Shown: piece after piece, positions 11,130-23,955 of the stretch | How positions within the stretch are numbered: the stretch's first letter is position 1 | Layout of the letters: every line of letters starts with the position of its first letter | Assembly: GCA_903813345.2 (NCBI GenBank) | Contig: CAIIXF020000009.1 | Coordinates: 7,742,030-7,806,029, forward strand | From: Owenia fusiformis | Taxonomy: Eukaryota; Annelida; Polychaeta; Sabellida; Oweniidae | DNA: 64,000 bases | Direction: 5' to 3' | Program-made: the position numbers and the translations under genes | The notes under the pieces: generated by a model | Database searches by the model: none | Told to the model about the DNA's origin: nothing | The model's input: the letters and a program-made list of their open reading frames with translations, nothing else

Positions 11130-11253
11130 GAGGTGACTGCCACAGCAATAAAACCTAACAACTTTCTAACCATAGTGTTTTTGGCACTTCTGGCACTTTT
11201 GGCACAAATTATCCTCATTCAATGTTTGGTGAATTTGTGGAGTTTCATCAAAA

Positions 11254-11368
11254 TCACTTTAGGGACTTTACAGTTATGCTCAAAATGCCTTCTGAAGTCT
11301 GCCGGAACCAGGGCGTTTGACTGAGATTTGAAAGCATTTCGACCATAACTGTAAAGTCCCTGAAGTGA
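11254..11368. repeat. 115-bp hairpin element
   Basis: TCACTTTAGGGACTTTACAG and its near-complement at the right end, with about 65 bases between. Confidence 0.85.
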
Positions 11369-12572
11369 TACGATTTTTATTATGGAATAAAATAGTGTAT
11401 TATATATAACACCGTAATGTACACTCAAGAAATATATTTTATACATATACACGTTGTAGTTGTGTCACAGTGCAATGATATTCGATTCAAAAAGGAATTC
11501 CACGCAAAATGCACCTACTCCAAAATTCCAAGATAAAAATTAGAAAAATGGGATTTTTTGTAAAAGATAAAATAATGGGAGAAAATGACAATTGGAATTT
11601 CAAAATTCGAAAATTTGGAAAGAGCGAAGGAGGCTTAATTGTATTTTTGAAAAGAAAATGCGAATCTATGAAACCATAAAATGTAAATTTCATTTTCCAA
11701 CTTTTAATCTTATTCTTAAGTTTTTGAAAGCCATCGTTATGATATGATAGATTGCCTTTCTATGGCCTTTCTATTCCCATTTCTATCATTCAATTTCTCA
11801 AACGTTGTGAAATGCAGTATTAAAAGTTTGCGATCATGTCAATGAGGATAGGCTCCAAGGGACGCAAATCTATATTTTCGAACAATGAAAATGTTCGAAT
11901 GTCGTTATTTTCTGACATTAGACTGGTTATAAATTTATAATCACCAAATCCAAAAGATTCGTGCTAGTACATTGATTTCTTGTATGTTTTTATTTATATG
12001 TTATGTATTAAATATGTTTATCCGATGGATATTAATATGGGTATACCAACACAAGATAATTATCTTATACGCCACTAAAATCATATCCGATCCATATGAC
12101 GTGATATCCGATCTTATTCCATGATGATGAAATTCCCTGCAATCTGATTGGTGCACGTGACTTAAATATATCTTGTATTTACACGCACATTCCACTAAGC
12201 GTTGGATACAGAATGAAAAAGACGTCAGCGTTGGGATACGGTCTATACAACCTTCTCGGGAAGAAAAATTTCTGTTTTTCACTCGAATCATTGAATAACT
12301 TATAGTATCCGACGGAACCTATTTTAAAAATGTTTTAAAAACAAATTTGAAAAAATTTGAATTTTTGGAAAAAAAATTGAAAAAATATTTTGAAAAAATT
12401 TGAAAAGTTCCAAGGTTATATGCTCAGTAAAAATAAGTTATATTTTTTCATGCAATCATTTTATAAAAATGAGCTGGTCGCAGAAAATAAAATGAAAAAA
12501 TAGAATTAGGAAACAACTTTTAGGTCAAATCATTTGAAGTCCATACAAAAATAGCGACCATCGAATAAATAT
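11369..12572. other. Gene-free repeat-rich stretch
   Basis: Contains a diverged copy of the dispersed repeat (about 11850-11990) and a low-complexity A/T tract at about 12320-12420 built on AAAAATTTGAA. A similar but complementary tract lies at 13160-13290, so the two may be arms of one large decayed palindrome. No coding sequence seen. Confidence 0.5.
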
Positions 12573-12713
12573 GATATCCTATGATTTTCTCGGCTATCAT
12601 TTTTATCCATTATTGGATATCGCCGATCTTTACTCATTCGCTGCGCTCACTCGTAGAGATGAGCGATATCCACTCATGGATAAAAATGGTATCCCTCAAA
12701 AATCATAGGATAT
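12573..12713. repeat. Hairpin element with CTCATTCGCTGCGCTCACT loop, copy 1
   Basis: Arms GATATCCTATGATTTT and its complement, with inner arms around ATTTTTATCCAT. The loop contains CTCATTCGCTGCGCTCACT, also present in the hairpin at 13328-13455. Confidence 0.8.
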
Positions 12714-13327
12714 CCTCTTTTTATGTCCATTTCAACATCACACAGATATATAGTATTCAGATAACAAATATTAAAATAAAATAGAAAATCTGAACCATGG
12801 ATCTTTATCCCCTTAGCGTAACTCTCGGTAATTCAAACCTGTTTTGATTATCACTCATCATATCAGAAAAAAAATTCTTGTTGATCATTTGACATATTTC
12901 TATGCTCTTCTTTCATAATTATGAATTTAATATTCCCGAACAGTTAGATCATATAACTTAACTCAACTGTAAAGAGACTCTAGGTGTTTTGCAACTCAAT
13001 AAACAAAATGCTTTCCTATAGCTCAAAGTACCATTAATCATGTTATCCCATGGTTGCGAGGATATAGATCAAATATCACGGGAAGATGTATTTGATATGT
13101 AGACCAAGATATCGTGGTTTAGCAGAAATTCTCAAACCATCGAATATCACTTGTTATTTTTCGAATATCACTTCAACATTTTTCAAAATATTTAAAAAAA
13201 ATGTTTCGTTTTTTTCACAATTTCTTCAATTTTTCTTTTAATTTTTTTCCAAAATTTATTTTCAACAATATTTTCATAATTTTACAACATTTTTTCGTTG
13301 ATAATGATTTCACATGGGATAAACGGA

Positions 13328-13455
13328 CAATCCTATGGGTTTTCATAAATATCAATTATATCCACTCATGAATATCAATACCTTTACTCATTCGCTGCGC
13401 TCACTTATGACGATATCAATAAATGAATGATATTTTTTTCAAAACAATAGGATAT
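13328..13455. repeat. Hairpin element with CTCATTCGCTGCGCTCACT loop, copy 2
   Basis: Arms TCCTATGGGTTTTCATAAAT and a degenerate complement around a loop identical over 19 bases to that at 12573-12713. The arms are more diverged than the loop. Confidence 0.65.
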
Positions 13456-13635
13456 TCCTATGATATTTGAACCAATTTAGGCTTATATGACATGGGAACT
13501 CTAACTCTAGCATATCAGTTATAATCCCTAAAGTCAAAATCCCAGTTACCTTTCCTGAAGTGGTGGAAGATATCGTTGAACTGTGGTGCCCACTCATGGT
13601 ATATGAACAAATTATTAAACTCCATAGTTTCCACG

Positions 13636-13793
13636 TCATATAAGTCTGATTTAGTTCAAATATCAAAGCATAACGTCGACTATAAAGTAATTTAATTCTA
13701 TGAAAACTAGTAATACCGAAATCTACAATTACCGTCCACCATCTTCGATGCGAGGGTTACGGCCGTTACCTTTGCTTGATACTGACCGGTGAG
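13636..13793 (+). repeat. Dispersed repeat with GGTTACGGCCGTTACCTT motif, copy 1 of 3
   Basis: Shares CAAAGCATAAC, TTTAATTC and the segment from CGTCCACCATCTT to the palindrome-like GGTTACGGCCGTTACCTT with copies at 33680-33876 and 58995-59153. Confidence 0.8.
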
Positions 13794-14395
13794 TTTGGTA
13801 GACATGTTAACTCCTCTCTACTAATATAACGGAAACACAAATATGGTTTTTGTAAAGGTAGTTTATTAACAAGTATGATCAAATATAATTATTTAAACAT
13901 AGTAAGGTGTAAAGAAATCTCTTACTTGTACCCCCATAAAATGGTCAATAACTACTGTATGGATCAAGAAAGATGATAATGATAATATATTATATTTGAT
14001 CTTAGGCCTTAAATGGTCAAGGGTGGGTTGTGGTTTGTTGGTAGTATAGAGTAACAGTAATTGTTAGAAAATTATTTAATGGAATTGAACATGGAAATTC
14101 AATGTTAAATATTCGTTTTACCTATTAGTATGAAGTTATATTATTTCAATTTCTGGAAGAATGTATTCTAGGATTAGGGCTGTACAGTATACGTTCTACT
14201 TTAAACGATCTTGATTAGACATAAAACTCAATGTTACAAAATTAAACTCGTCAAAAGTCATTAGTTTTATATGTTCAACTTTTATACAGGATCTTATTGA
14301 GATTTAACATTTAAGTCCAGTGTTACTTATTAGTCACGTTATGCTTGTATTTTTCAATTTCTAAATGTTTAACGAAAAAATAAACTTCAATAGAC

Positions 14396-17300
14396 TCATG
14401 GGGCACATGCCCTGTAGGTTCTGGGGTAGGCATCGGTGAGACAACATCCAGTATCCTTCTTGCATTCGGCCATACTTGTGGAAGAGGACTTGCAACACCT
14501 TCCACCAACACTAGAGCACACCTTACCAGAGCTAGTCCTGCACTCATCACCAGCATTTGACCACCTTTAACATAAGACACAGATAAAGTCAAGCATACTT
14601 TTTATCAAACAGAAATTACCATTGATAACGCTTTCTTTGTTTTCTTCCTCATAGAAAACAGTCGTTCTTGAATTTACTCCAAAATTGCATCGGTGCAAGT
14701 ACACAGAGTAGAATATTGGAAGTGAGCAGTTATTCACAACGTAGAATTGCATCAATAAATATTAAGATTCAGGATGTTGTTAACGTTTATTTTTATGTTT
14801 CATTTCATAATGCGTCAATATATAACAAAGGGAATATAATTAAAGTGATGAATAGCCAAACATGTTCACCTAGCATTTGTTATAAAATAACATACTCTCC
14901 CCTCCATACGCTTGTAATCGAGAATGCAACTAACGGCTAGCAACTACCGGATTAACCTACTATTCTATGACAAGCTAATTTAGATATGAATAGAATAGTT
15001 GCAGGTACTATTCATATTTAAATGAGTTACCCATAATATAGTAGGTTTATTTGATAGCCAACAGGCGTTAGTTGCATTCGCGAATACAAGGTAAATTTTT
15101 CGGACGTTCCCTTTGAAACACTTTTCAAACCTGATTATGTGTGACGATTTAAAAACATTTTTGTCCTAAATTTGCAAACAATTTGTGCTAGAGTTATAGA
15201 AGTATCATTCCAACATTGGCAGGCAGATGTTACAAACAAGCAGTAATATAATATCCAATGAAAACTCCCGACTGTCACACGGAGGGAAGTGTATGATATG
15301 TTTTCCCCAGATAAAATACAATTATATGGAACAATCTAAACATCTTTCATATGATGAAGAATGAAAGTAGAAAACTTACTTTCTCTTTGTAGCTTCGATA
15401 GCCTGCTCGAGAGATTCCAGTTCAGATGCAAATCGAGTTTCCTCTGAAAAAATTGTCGACTATGCGTCAATTTGCCATTTACGATAAAAGGATCAACGTG
15501 GTTTGAGATTGTAGATAAGAAGACGAGTGATTTGAGAAATAAGTACGAGTAGAGGAAAGATATGGTTTGAAATAATAGAAGTAGAAGAGCAGTGTGATGG
15601 TGCGAGTCAAGGGATAATGTGGTATGAAATAGTAGAAGTAGAAGAGTAGTGTGATAGTACGAGTAGAGGAATAATGTGGTTTGGAATAGTAGAAGTAGAA
15701 GAGCAGTGTGGTAGTACGAGTAGAGGAATAATGTGGTTTGAAATAATAGAAGTAGAAGAGCAGTGTGATAGTGCCCGTAGAGGAATAATGTGGTTTGAAA
15801 TAGTAGAAGTAGAAGAGCGGTGTGATAGTGCCCGTAGAGGAATAATGTGGTTTGAAATAGTAGAAGTAGAAGAGCGGTGTGATAGTACGAGTAGAGGAAT
15901 AATGTGGTTTGAAATAGTAGAAGTAGAAGAGCAGTGTGATAGTACGAGTAGAGGAATAAAGTGATTTGAAATAGTAGAAGCAGAAGAGCGGTGTGACAGT
16001 ACGAGTAGAGGAATAAAGTGATTTGAAATAGTAGAAGTAGAAGAGCGGTGTGATAGTACGAGGAGAGGAATAATGTGGTTTGAAATAGTAGAAGTAGAAG
16101 AGCAGTGTGGTAGTACGAGTAGAGGAATACTATGGTTACTAGTTACATGAATAGAAGGACAAATTGACTGTAATTGTGCGACTAGACAGATAATGCGATT
16201 TGAAATAGCAAATCAAGTAAAAGTGATGGTACGAGTAGAGAAATAATGTGGTTTGGGTTACGAGAGTAAAGAAGAAAGACAATATGTGGTACGAGTACAG
16301 GAATAGATCGGTTTGAAATATTGCAAAATAAAAGGTCAATTTGATAGTTAGAGTAAAAGGAAATGTATACGTAGTTTTGAGATGCGGGAATAAAAAATAA
16401 ATAAAATAAAAACAATATGTGGTACGAATATAGGAATAAATCGGTTTGAAGTTGCAGAAGTAAAAGTTCAATTCGATACGTTTGAGTAAAAGGAAATATA
16501 GTTTGGGAGTTTGGCAAAATAGTATCCTAGCTTTATTTATTTTTGACACAATTCAAATAGTCAAATTGTTAAAATTTGGGTATTTACCTTGAAGAAGATC
16601 AGAATCGAATGTCTCTCCTCTTTTATCACCAAAGACAGCTGCAAAGACAGTTTTAAACAACTTGAATAAACATCAAAAGTAATGAACGAAACGCTTAAAA
16701 TAATGGTTGTTTTGTTGTGAGACTTCAGTTGTGACACCATGAGTAAATGTTCCTCCATTTTTGGCGCTGTTGTAAAAAATAAAAATTATAAAAATAAATC
16801 CTGGAAACGTTACAATAGAGGACCACGGAAGGTATCGCAATAGATTTCAGACAGTCATATGTTGGCCTTTGGCTATTTTCTGAGAATTTAATCAGGTGCA
16901 TATGTCAGACCAATGCATTAACTCCAGGAAAAGCACTCATACAGATGATAAAATAATTTGGACTTTGAGTTAGGGAATGTGCAAACAACCAACCAACATG
17001 TGTTTCTGTAATGTTGTCCTGATTTTCAAAACGCAACATATTGATTCATCAAACATTGAAAAACAGGGGTGGAAAGGGCTGAAAATCAGGACGAAACTTT
17101 AGAAAACATGTTGGTGGGGTATTTGCACATATACCCTGCTGCAAAGTCCAAGTTATCATCATCTCTATGAGAGCTTGTCCTGGAGTTAATGCATTGGGGT
17201 AACATATGCACCTGTTCAATATCTCAGAAAATAGCCCGAATCCAACTGTCTGAAATCTTTTGCGATACTTTCAGTCGCGTGAATTTATTGTAACGTCTCT

Positions 17301-17641
17301 AGGATTTCTTTTTACGTTTTTATTAACGAATCGAAAATCATGTTATAAAAGAAAAGAATCGATCGACTTAAAACAAAATATGGATGCAAACCATACGTTA
17401 GAGATATAACGAGGAAAAGAGCGCTATTTTATATTCTAAAAATATATAAGAAATCGTATTAGAACATTTCAGAAAGCTCACTTTCATCATATCCGGATGC
17501 ACGAGTGTCCTCCTCAAGGAGACGCATCAACAGGTTTCTCGCGAACACTTCGTATTCATCACTCTCGGCTATATTTGAAGCACTTTTTCCATGGGTCAAA
17601 CCCACGCATACCAACACACAAATTACGACTATGGTATTCAT
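14396..17641 (-). CDS. Secreted cysteine-rich peptide precursor, four exons, 147 residues
   Basis: Exons on the - strand: 17641-17482, 16638-16588, 15443-15380, 14564-14396. All introns are GT-AG, with phases 1, 1 and 2 that match exactly; 444 coding bases including TGA. Exon 1 starts with a clear signal peptide (about residues 1-18, hydrophobic core VVICVLVCVGL) and an acidic pro-region. Exon 2 (17 residues) contains a dibasic KR; exon 3 (21 residues) is acidic and helical-looking and ends in KRK, a likely convertase site. Exon 4 carries the mature domain of about 55 residues with eight cysteines at 100, 108, 115, 116, 126, 132, 133 and 145: C-x7-C-x6-CC-x9-C-x5-CC-x11-C. The first six fit an inhibitor-cystine-knot-like spacing. 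Signal/pro/cysteine-rich layout is shared by antimicrobial peptides, peptide hormones and venom-type knottins; the sequence does not say which. A good acceptor at about 17690 (TTTCTCACGCAG) suggests an intron in the 5' UTR. Confidence 0.8.
15497..16520. repeat. 57-bp minisatellite filling intron 2 of the peptide gene
   Basis: At least ten units based on GTGGTTTGAAATAGTAGAAG and GTACGAGTAGAGGAATAA. They are regular (57 bp, 19 codons) to about 16140 and degenerate beyond. The + strand is purine-rich, so the transcribed strand of the peptide gene is pyrimidine-rich just before the exon 3 acceptor. The open frame at 15674-15964 exists only because the period is a multiple of three. Confidence 0.9.
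16797..17308. repeat. 512-bp palindromic element in intron 1 of the peptide gene
   Basis: Arms of about 230 bases (16797-17034 and 17081-17308). They share GATTTCAGACAGT, GGTGCATATGT and ATGCATTAACTCCAGGA with their complements, with about 85% similarity by eye. The centre is about 45 bases. Confidence 0.85.
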
Positions 17642-20454
17642 TGTACTACTGTCTGATGTTGTAATTGCTTAACTGGTGACTATTACCTGCGTGAGAAACA
17701 AAGCATATTCCAATATTAGTAAACTAGTACTACTGTAGTAAAACACAGATTTCACAAAAGTGGCATTAATTAAAATCTTAGAATTAGTAAAGACGAGCAT
17801 TTACTATGAGCCATATTAAGTACGACATGATAATTCCACGATTTCCACTTATTCCATCCTTTAATATTCCATTGTTCTTTCGGAGCTATGATTATTTGTT
17901 TCTGAAAATATCATAAGATATTTACCATGTTGAAGTCTGAGTAAGACCTCATAATTAAGGCGTCACGTGTAACAAATGACGACAAGGAAACCTAGTCCAA
18001 GAGGGCTATCTTTAAAAATAGTCAACCGAAAATTTTCATTTTTGGCTATAGTATTCCCAAGATTACTTGTACTCTTATTACTTCATAATAATATTATCGG
18101 AGGGATATACACAATGCTGGACTACAATGAAGAACGTGAAAAATCATCACATTGACCATGATGGTGGGTAGGTAAAGGGTTTTCACCCATTAAATGAAAT
18201 TCAAAATCGATATAATTTTTTTAAAACATCCGTTTTTATCTATTTATTATTTACATAAAAATAATTCATGTATCTGATGAATTGGAGAAGTTATATATAA
18301 TATGACTGATATTTTTCAGTCTAAATAGCGCAGACTATTGTTTGCACATTGCGATCACGTCATGTTTTGCATCTGTTGTCAAAAAGTCAATCAGATTTGT
18401 GTTTTGCACATGTAAATTAACCCTTAATGATGGAATAAATGATAAAAAGTAAGATATTTTCATTTCGAAGTACAGAAAAATCACTCATGTAAGAGTTAGT
18501 ATAAAGAGATTATCCTATATGAGGTTTCTCGAATCTTTGATTACTAAGAGTGATACATATGATCCTTCCCTTCTTTAAACCATCAAACAAATCGCCATTG
18601 TCTGCGTTTTTTCCATTGTCGTTTACAGGTATTATGCGAACATTACCAAAAATTTATGTATTTTCATGTACCCGTAACACGTCCAAGTATGGGATAAAAA
18701 GTTTCATACACTTTACTCATTTTTCTGGCATGACAGCATTGTTACTACGGCAAAAGTAGAATTTTGCGCTTTTTATTGTTGCAAAAGTTATGACGTCGTT
18801 CTGAATATGGTTCTATAATCAGTATATATACTATTTTAAGCGTTCGAATTCGTCAGTGAATTTCGAGAATACTTAAGAATGAAGTTGTTGATTTGAGACC
18901 GACAATGCCATCAGATTTTGGAAAATAATCGAGGGCCAGATGCATGGCGAGGCTGTAGCCGCTCAACTCCCCTACCAACTCTTACTATTTTCGTAACCTC
19001 CGAAATTTTACGTTGGAATGGCAACAGTATATTGTCCTGCAGATATACATATTTTGCTTTCTAAATTATCTGAAGTGCTAACCTTATTATATGAAAGGTA
19101 TGTACATTTTTTCTGTGCAATAGAATGTTGAATTGAAGCTGTGCGCCGACAGTCGAAGGGCGTATTATTTTATCAGTCGCTTTTTTGTACGTTTTAGAAT
19201 GTTTACTCTTTGGCAGTGATATCGATTCCATGTTAATTCTCTTGTTTTATCTTTCAAATTAGCAGTTGGGATATTTCCATCCAGATTTGAAAAAGATATA
19301 AAATTTTCCATACGGTATTTTTCTTTTTTAACCTGTGACTCTCACGCCCCGCGCCTTTCAAAACTTAACAAACAATTAAAATTTTATGTTTTGAAATAAA
19401 TTGTTCGTATAAAACTCAAAGTAACATTGTTATTTCATAATATATTTTGAAAAGGAGAGTAAGTATATCTTTTAGTTTTTTAAAATCAATATAGCATATT
19501 TAAAACTCACCTTGCTTTCACGATCTCCTCCTTTGATACTGACATTGACTCAATAAATTGAAAAAAATTGATGCGTGTCTTACATGTAATTATACGAACC
19601 TGGTGACTTGGTCCGCATTCAAGATTGCATCCCATAGTTATCTCAGTGACTTGTTCCGCATTCATGGTTGCAACCCACAGTTTATCACATTGTTAATAAC
19701 ATCGTTATAATACATACCCGGTTATTACCTTTGAGCAATGGTCATACTGTATCATTATTTAACAGTAATTAGCGTTATACCGTAGTTGCGGTTATATTTT
19801 AACACAGCGTCACATCCCAATATCAATGGCTATTCTAAGATTATAACTGTTAAGCAACTTGACAATCCAGTTTTAACATTTGATCAATATGCAACTCATT
19901 TCCCGGTTTTGGTGCCATTTGCATTCGTTTGACTTCGTTTCTTAAACGAGAACTTTGTCTTTAATTTAACGAGACTCTGTCGCTTGGACGGGTTCACTGT
20001 ATATAAACTTTGACGAGGATTCTCGGCGCACTTGGGATGCCTTTTTTACATTTTGTATGGCAATGGACTCGAGGATCTGATTTGAGAATGCCCCCATATT
20101 ATGACTTTGTAGGTATGGCAATGGTCGGATTTTTCCACTTTCTGGTATGAGAAGGGTCATGGAAAATATGTTACCTCACACTTGTGGTATGGTATTGGTC
20201 TAATAAGTTACACATATCATAACTTTGAGGTTGTTTTGGATTTTTTCCCTCAAAGTTTGCCGTCTTCTTAGTTATATTCAAAATAGATCAGAGTCAAGCG
20301 ATGGCGGTGATTGAAATTACGATGTAAAGATAGAACCGCAACGAAATATTTGTAGATTTCTTTGAAAAACTAAGCAACATACATCACATATCGAATTTTT
20401 CGAAACAGAAAAACATGTTTAAATATGAAGGCCTCGCAGGTCCAACTCCCCAGG
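17642..20454. other. Gene-free stretch upstream of the peptide gene
   Basis: Probably holds the promoter and 5' UTR of the peptide gene. A donor-like AAGCAAG|GTGAGT on the - strand at about 19511 could end a 5' exon, joining the acceptor at about 17690; this is speculative. A 44-bp imperfect direct repeat lies at about 19605-19690. Nothing else is recognisable except the Penelope-end-like repeat at 19911-19985. Confidence 0.35.
19911..19985. repeat. Fragment related to the end of the Penelope-like element
   Basis: TTTGCATTCGTTTGACTTC and the following 50 bases match 41321-41395, next to the Penelope-like relic, with a few changes. Probably a truncated copy of the same family's terminal region. 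Confidence 0.5.
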
Positions 20455-22577
20455 TATATATATATATTTCTTTATTGCGACCAATTCTGATCATATACAT
20501 ATAGTTTAACATAAAAGGTTATAAAAGGTTGTAAAGAAAAAACATACAAAAATATAACAAAATATACAGTAGTTGTTTAGTGCAGGACGTTTAGAGAATT
20601 GAGAAATCTAGTTCTCAGTTGGTACATATGATACACTGTCCTGGCTATTATAATACAATCATCATATTCATTTGGGGCAAAAATAATTTCAATTACATTT
20701 AGGTCACTTCCGCCTAAGTAAGGTCGTATAGGATTTCTAGTTGTTTCCAGCACATCACAAAACTTAATAAAATGTAACAATGATTCATGCGAATTACACA
20801 TTGGGCATACCCTATTCACATTTGGCTCGGTATGACGACCAACACCTTCACCAACCAGTAGTCTCACCATAAGTTTAACATATGAATATCATTTCAGGTT
20901 TGTATTTACATAGCTGGTACCAGAATATTGGAGTACGAGTAGTTACTACTTCTCTATAATGTTTGATTTTATTATATGTCATACATTGAAAACGCCATCT
21001 TTGCAGAGACTTTGTAAGAACAGAACTTTTCACTATTTTTTCCAGTGCCACTTGGATGGAAATGTGTTATTAGAAATATAGCTATCCATTCTTCCTATAA
21101 GATCATATTGCATTCCAAGTTGTATAATTTCCCTAATTGGTGATGAAACTGTTACAGCACATTTATCTACGAAGAAGCTATATAGTATAGCATACCATCC
21201 AAAGATACTTAACTTCTTACAAATACCAACACTAGTATTAAAGATGTGCCAGAAATACACGAGCTTCCTGATTGCAATAGTTTCGCTTATACCTGTCCAA
21301 CCAAGTTGAGCAATCGCGGCACAATCAGTTGTGTTCTTTGGAAGAGATTGAATTGACTTGGCCGAATTGGCATGCACCTTTTCTAAAGTTTTAATATTTG
21401 ATACATTATAATTTAATACCTCGACACCATATAGCATGGTAGGAATTGAAACAGTCCAATATAAATTAGAAGCAGGTAAGGGATTTACGCTACACTTTTC
21501 GGGGGTGACACAGTCTACAGTGGCATAGAAATTGCGCCTTGCCCTAGATGTTACATTGTCTGTGATAGGCTATATCCCGCTGTGAAATCAAAAGGTTGTA
21601 CATCTTTAAAACTACTTCTAGTAAAGTGAACTGCTGCACATTTCCCTGGATGGATCTCAAATCTCCATCTATTTGCATAATTATAAAGAATGTGCAGCAT
21701 TTCTTGCATGCTATGTCTGAACATTGATACCAGTATGGAGTCATCTGCGTACGATGGAACAACACAGTTTATCCCCCGTACCTGACATCCATGTCCAGAG
21801 CTCTCTAATTCTAATAACAAAGGGTTCATGAATCTTACATACAATTCCATAGAAAGGACCCCACCTTGGTGGACCCCTTGTTGAACATAAAATAAATTAC
21901 TTAATATACCATTGACCTTAACACAGCAACGATATCCCTCCTACATATGTCTCATAGATAATTTTCCACAATTTTCCGTTGATACCCTGATTATATAACA
22001 AAAACATCAAGCCATTTGTAAAAACCGTATCAAATGCCTTTTTCACGTCAATTACCAAAACGTAGGCATCTGAGCCATTTTCAAGTTGATGGGCAACTGT
22101 TTCCCTAAGGACAAGGGAGGTGTCAATACAAGATGACCCTGACTGTGCTGCATATTGAAGTTTTGACCTATTAAAATGATCACAACATTTGCTACGGTTT
22201 AAAATCAACCTATCTAATATCTTACTATATGTACTCATTAGAGTTACTCCCCGGTGGTTATCTTTATCAAGAGCATCCTTATTACCACCTTTATACAGTG
22301 TTATCATAACTCCTACTTTTAAACTACTTGGTACATGTTCATACTTAAAAATAGCATTAAAAATCGCAGTTAAAAGATTAATAAGTGCCATGCCACCATA
22401 TTTAAGATGCTCAGCTGATACACCGTCCATACCACTAGCACGTCTGTTATTCAATGACGTAATCGCTTTCAAGAGTTCTTCATTGTCAAAATTAACGTCA
22501 AAAGAGCCATCACTGTTGTTTTGGTATTCTTTTTCAAGAATTAGTAGCATTAGCATTGGTCTCGTGTAGGTATACAA
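20455..22577 (-). pseudogene. 5'-truncated, frameshifted non-LTR retrotransposon (LINE) reverse transcriptase
   Basis: Read on the - strand. 22577-21918 carries the fingers and palm start: ASGMDGVSAEHLKYGG, the VTLMSTYSKILDR motif and motif A in VLVIDVKKAFDTV. After a frameshift near 21935 the QGGVLS motif and the catalytic YADD appear (within 21910-21551). 21437-21033 holds the thumb-like region with TMLYGVEVL and IQSLPKNT, and 20870-20577 a C-terminal Cys/His knuckle (CPMCNSHESLLHFIKFC). No endonuclease domain is present, so the copy is truncated at its 5' end. At the 3' end an AATAAA lies in front of a short (TA)n tail near 20455. Broken by at least two or three frameshifts; not functional. 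Confidence 0.9.
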
Positions 22578-23955
22578 TTAATTAATATTTGAAACGCAAC
22601 TATTATTCGAATTTATGATCGGACATAAGTATGATATGTATTTCAAGGTAATGCTGGAAACAACATCTTTGTGGAATGGTTCAGCACGCAATGCACTGAG
22701 TCCAAGGCTTGAATCCTTAATTCACAAGCAATCCAAGATATAGAAATGTCGTTGTCAGATAGAGGTCGTGTCACGCATCAAATTGAACACATTGAGGATA
22801 ATAGCAAAGCTAGAATGAACATATCGATGGCAGTGGGGCTATTGTAGAAGCATGCATCTGCTAGTACCTAATGTGCCACTTAAATGTTTTAGCATATCAA
22901 AAATATTTTGCAGCCCGAGTGATGTCATCGATGATGCGAATTTTTTTTTTCTATGTCAATCTTTTCTTAATATGCTAAAACTATATGTTGATTGTCTAGC
23001 CAGGTTAAAAGGTAGAATATATATTATGAATAATTATTATTATGAATAAGATATTCTTGTACCATTGGTTTCTATGAGAACTAAAATTTTGAAAAGCATT
23101 TTTCTCTGAACCTTTTTCATGAATTGGTTAGTTCATTTCTTGCTTATTTATGAACCGATTTTCTTAATTTCTTCGACAAAAACATGTGAGGATGAATGCT
23201 ACATGCATTGGTATGAATTGTCCCTTATTAAAAGATACATGTAACCTCTTAAAGCTCGTTTTAAAGAAATTCATGATTTTTCGAACAAAAAGTCCTTCAT
23301 AAACCACCTTTTGAAATTAAAATAAAAAGTTTCACATATAACACTTTGATAAGATTGGGTAAGACTACAATATAAGCCAAAGTGGTTTAAACTTTATATG
23401 GGGGGGGGGGTTGGCTTTAAACAACTAAAATGTTCATGATTAATCACAATATGTACAACAATGGCATCCCATAGTACGCCATCATTCATGAAATTAAGTG
23501 ACGATTGCAAGCTTTTCACATTCAAGAGAATGACAGTCTGGCCCAAACAAATGCCAGTATAGTTACATCTATTTATTCAGTTTTATCCAGCTATTGAGAA
23601 ACTACCTGCTACTTAATACTGTGAAAGTTGATACTGTAAAATATAAAATAATACTTTATTATCCATTTGTGGTGAAAATGGTAAAAGAGTATGTACGCGA
23701 AGAAACAAATGGTAGCCGCATCCACCACTTCATGCGTCCTCGTTGAACTAAACACGCCTGGAAACATTAAACGTAAACAAACCATCAAGTTATATAATTG
23801 AGGCTTATCTCTAAGGCATTTTTGTAATAAACCCATCCCATAAATGATAATGGTCATGCAGCTGTCTTGTACACAACAATAAAAACATGGTGGAATATTT
23901 TGACCTGAAGCTGAAAAAGATTGATACTACAAGCTCATGTTATTTTGCCTTATGT
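22578..23955. other. Gene-free stretch
   Basis: No coding sequence or named repeat recognised. A run of ten or more G lies at about 23400. Short open frames on both strands have no recognisable domains. Confidence 0.5.

Noticed and set aside
14323-14592. 89-residue - strand open frame over the peptide gene's last exon
   Set aside because: Wrong frame. The frame set by the splice phases gives the eight-cysteine domain ending at 14396.
15674-15964. 96-residue repetitive protein (19-residue units)
   Set aside because: Product of a 57-bp minisatellite whose period is a multiple of three; it lies in an intron of the opposite-strand gene and has no independent support.
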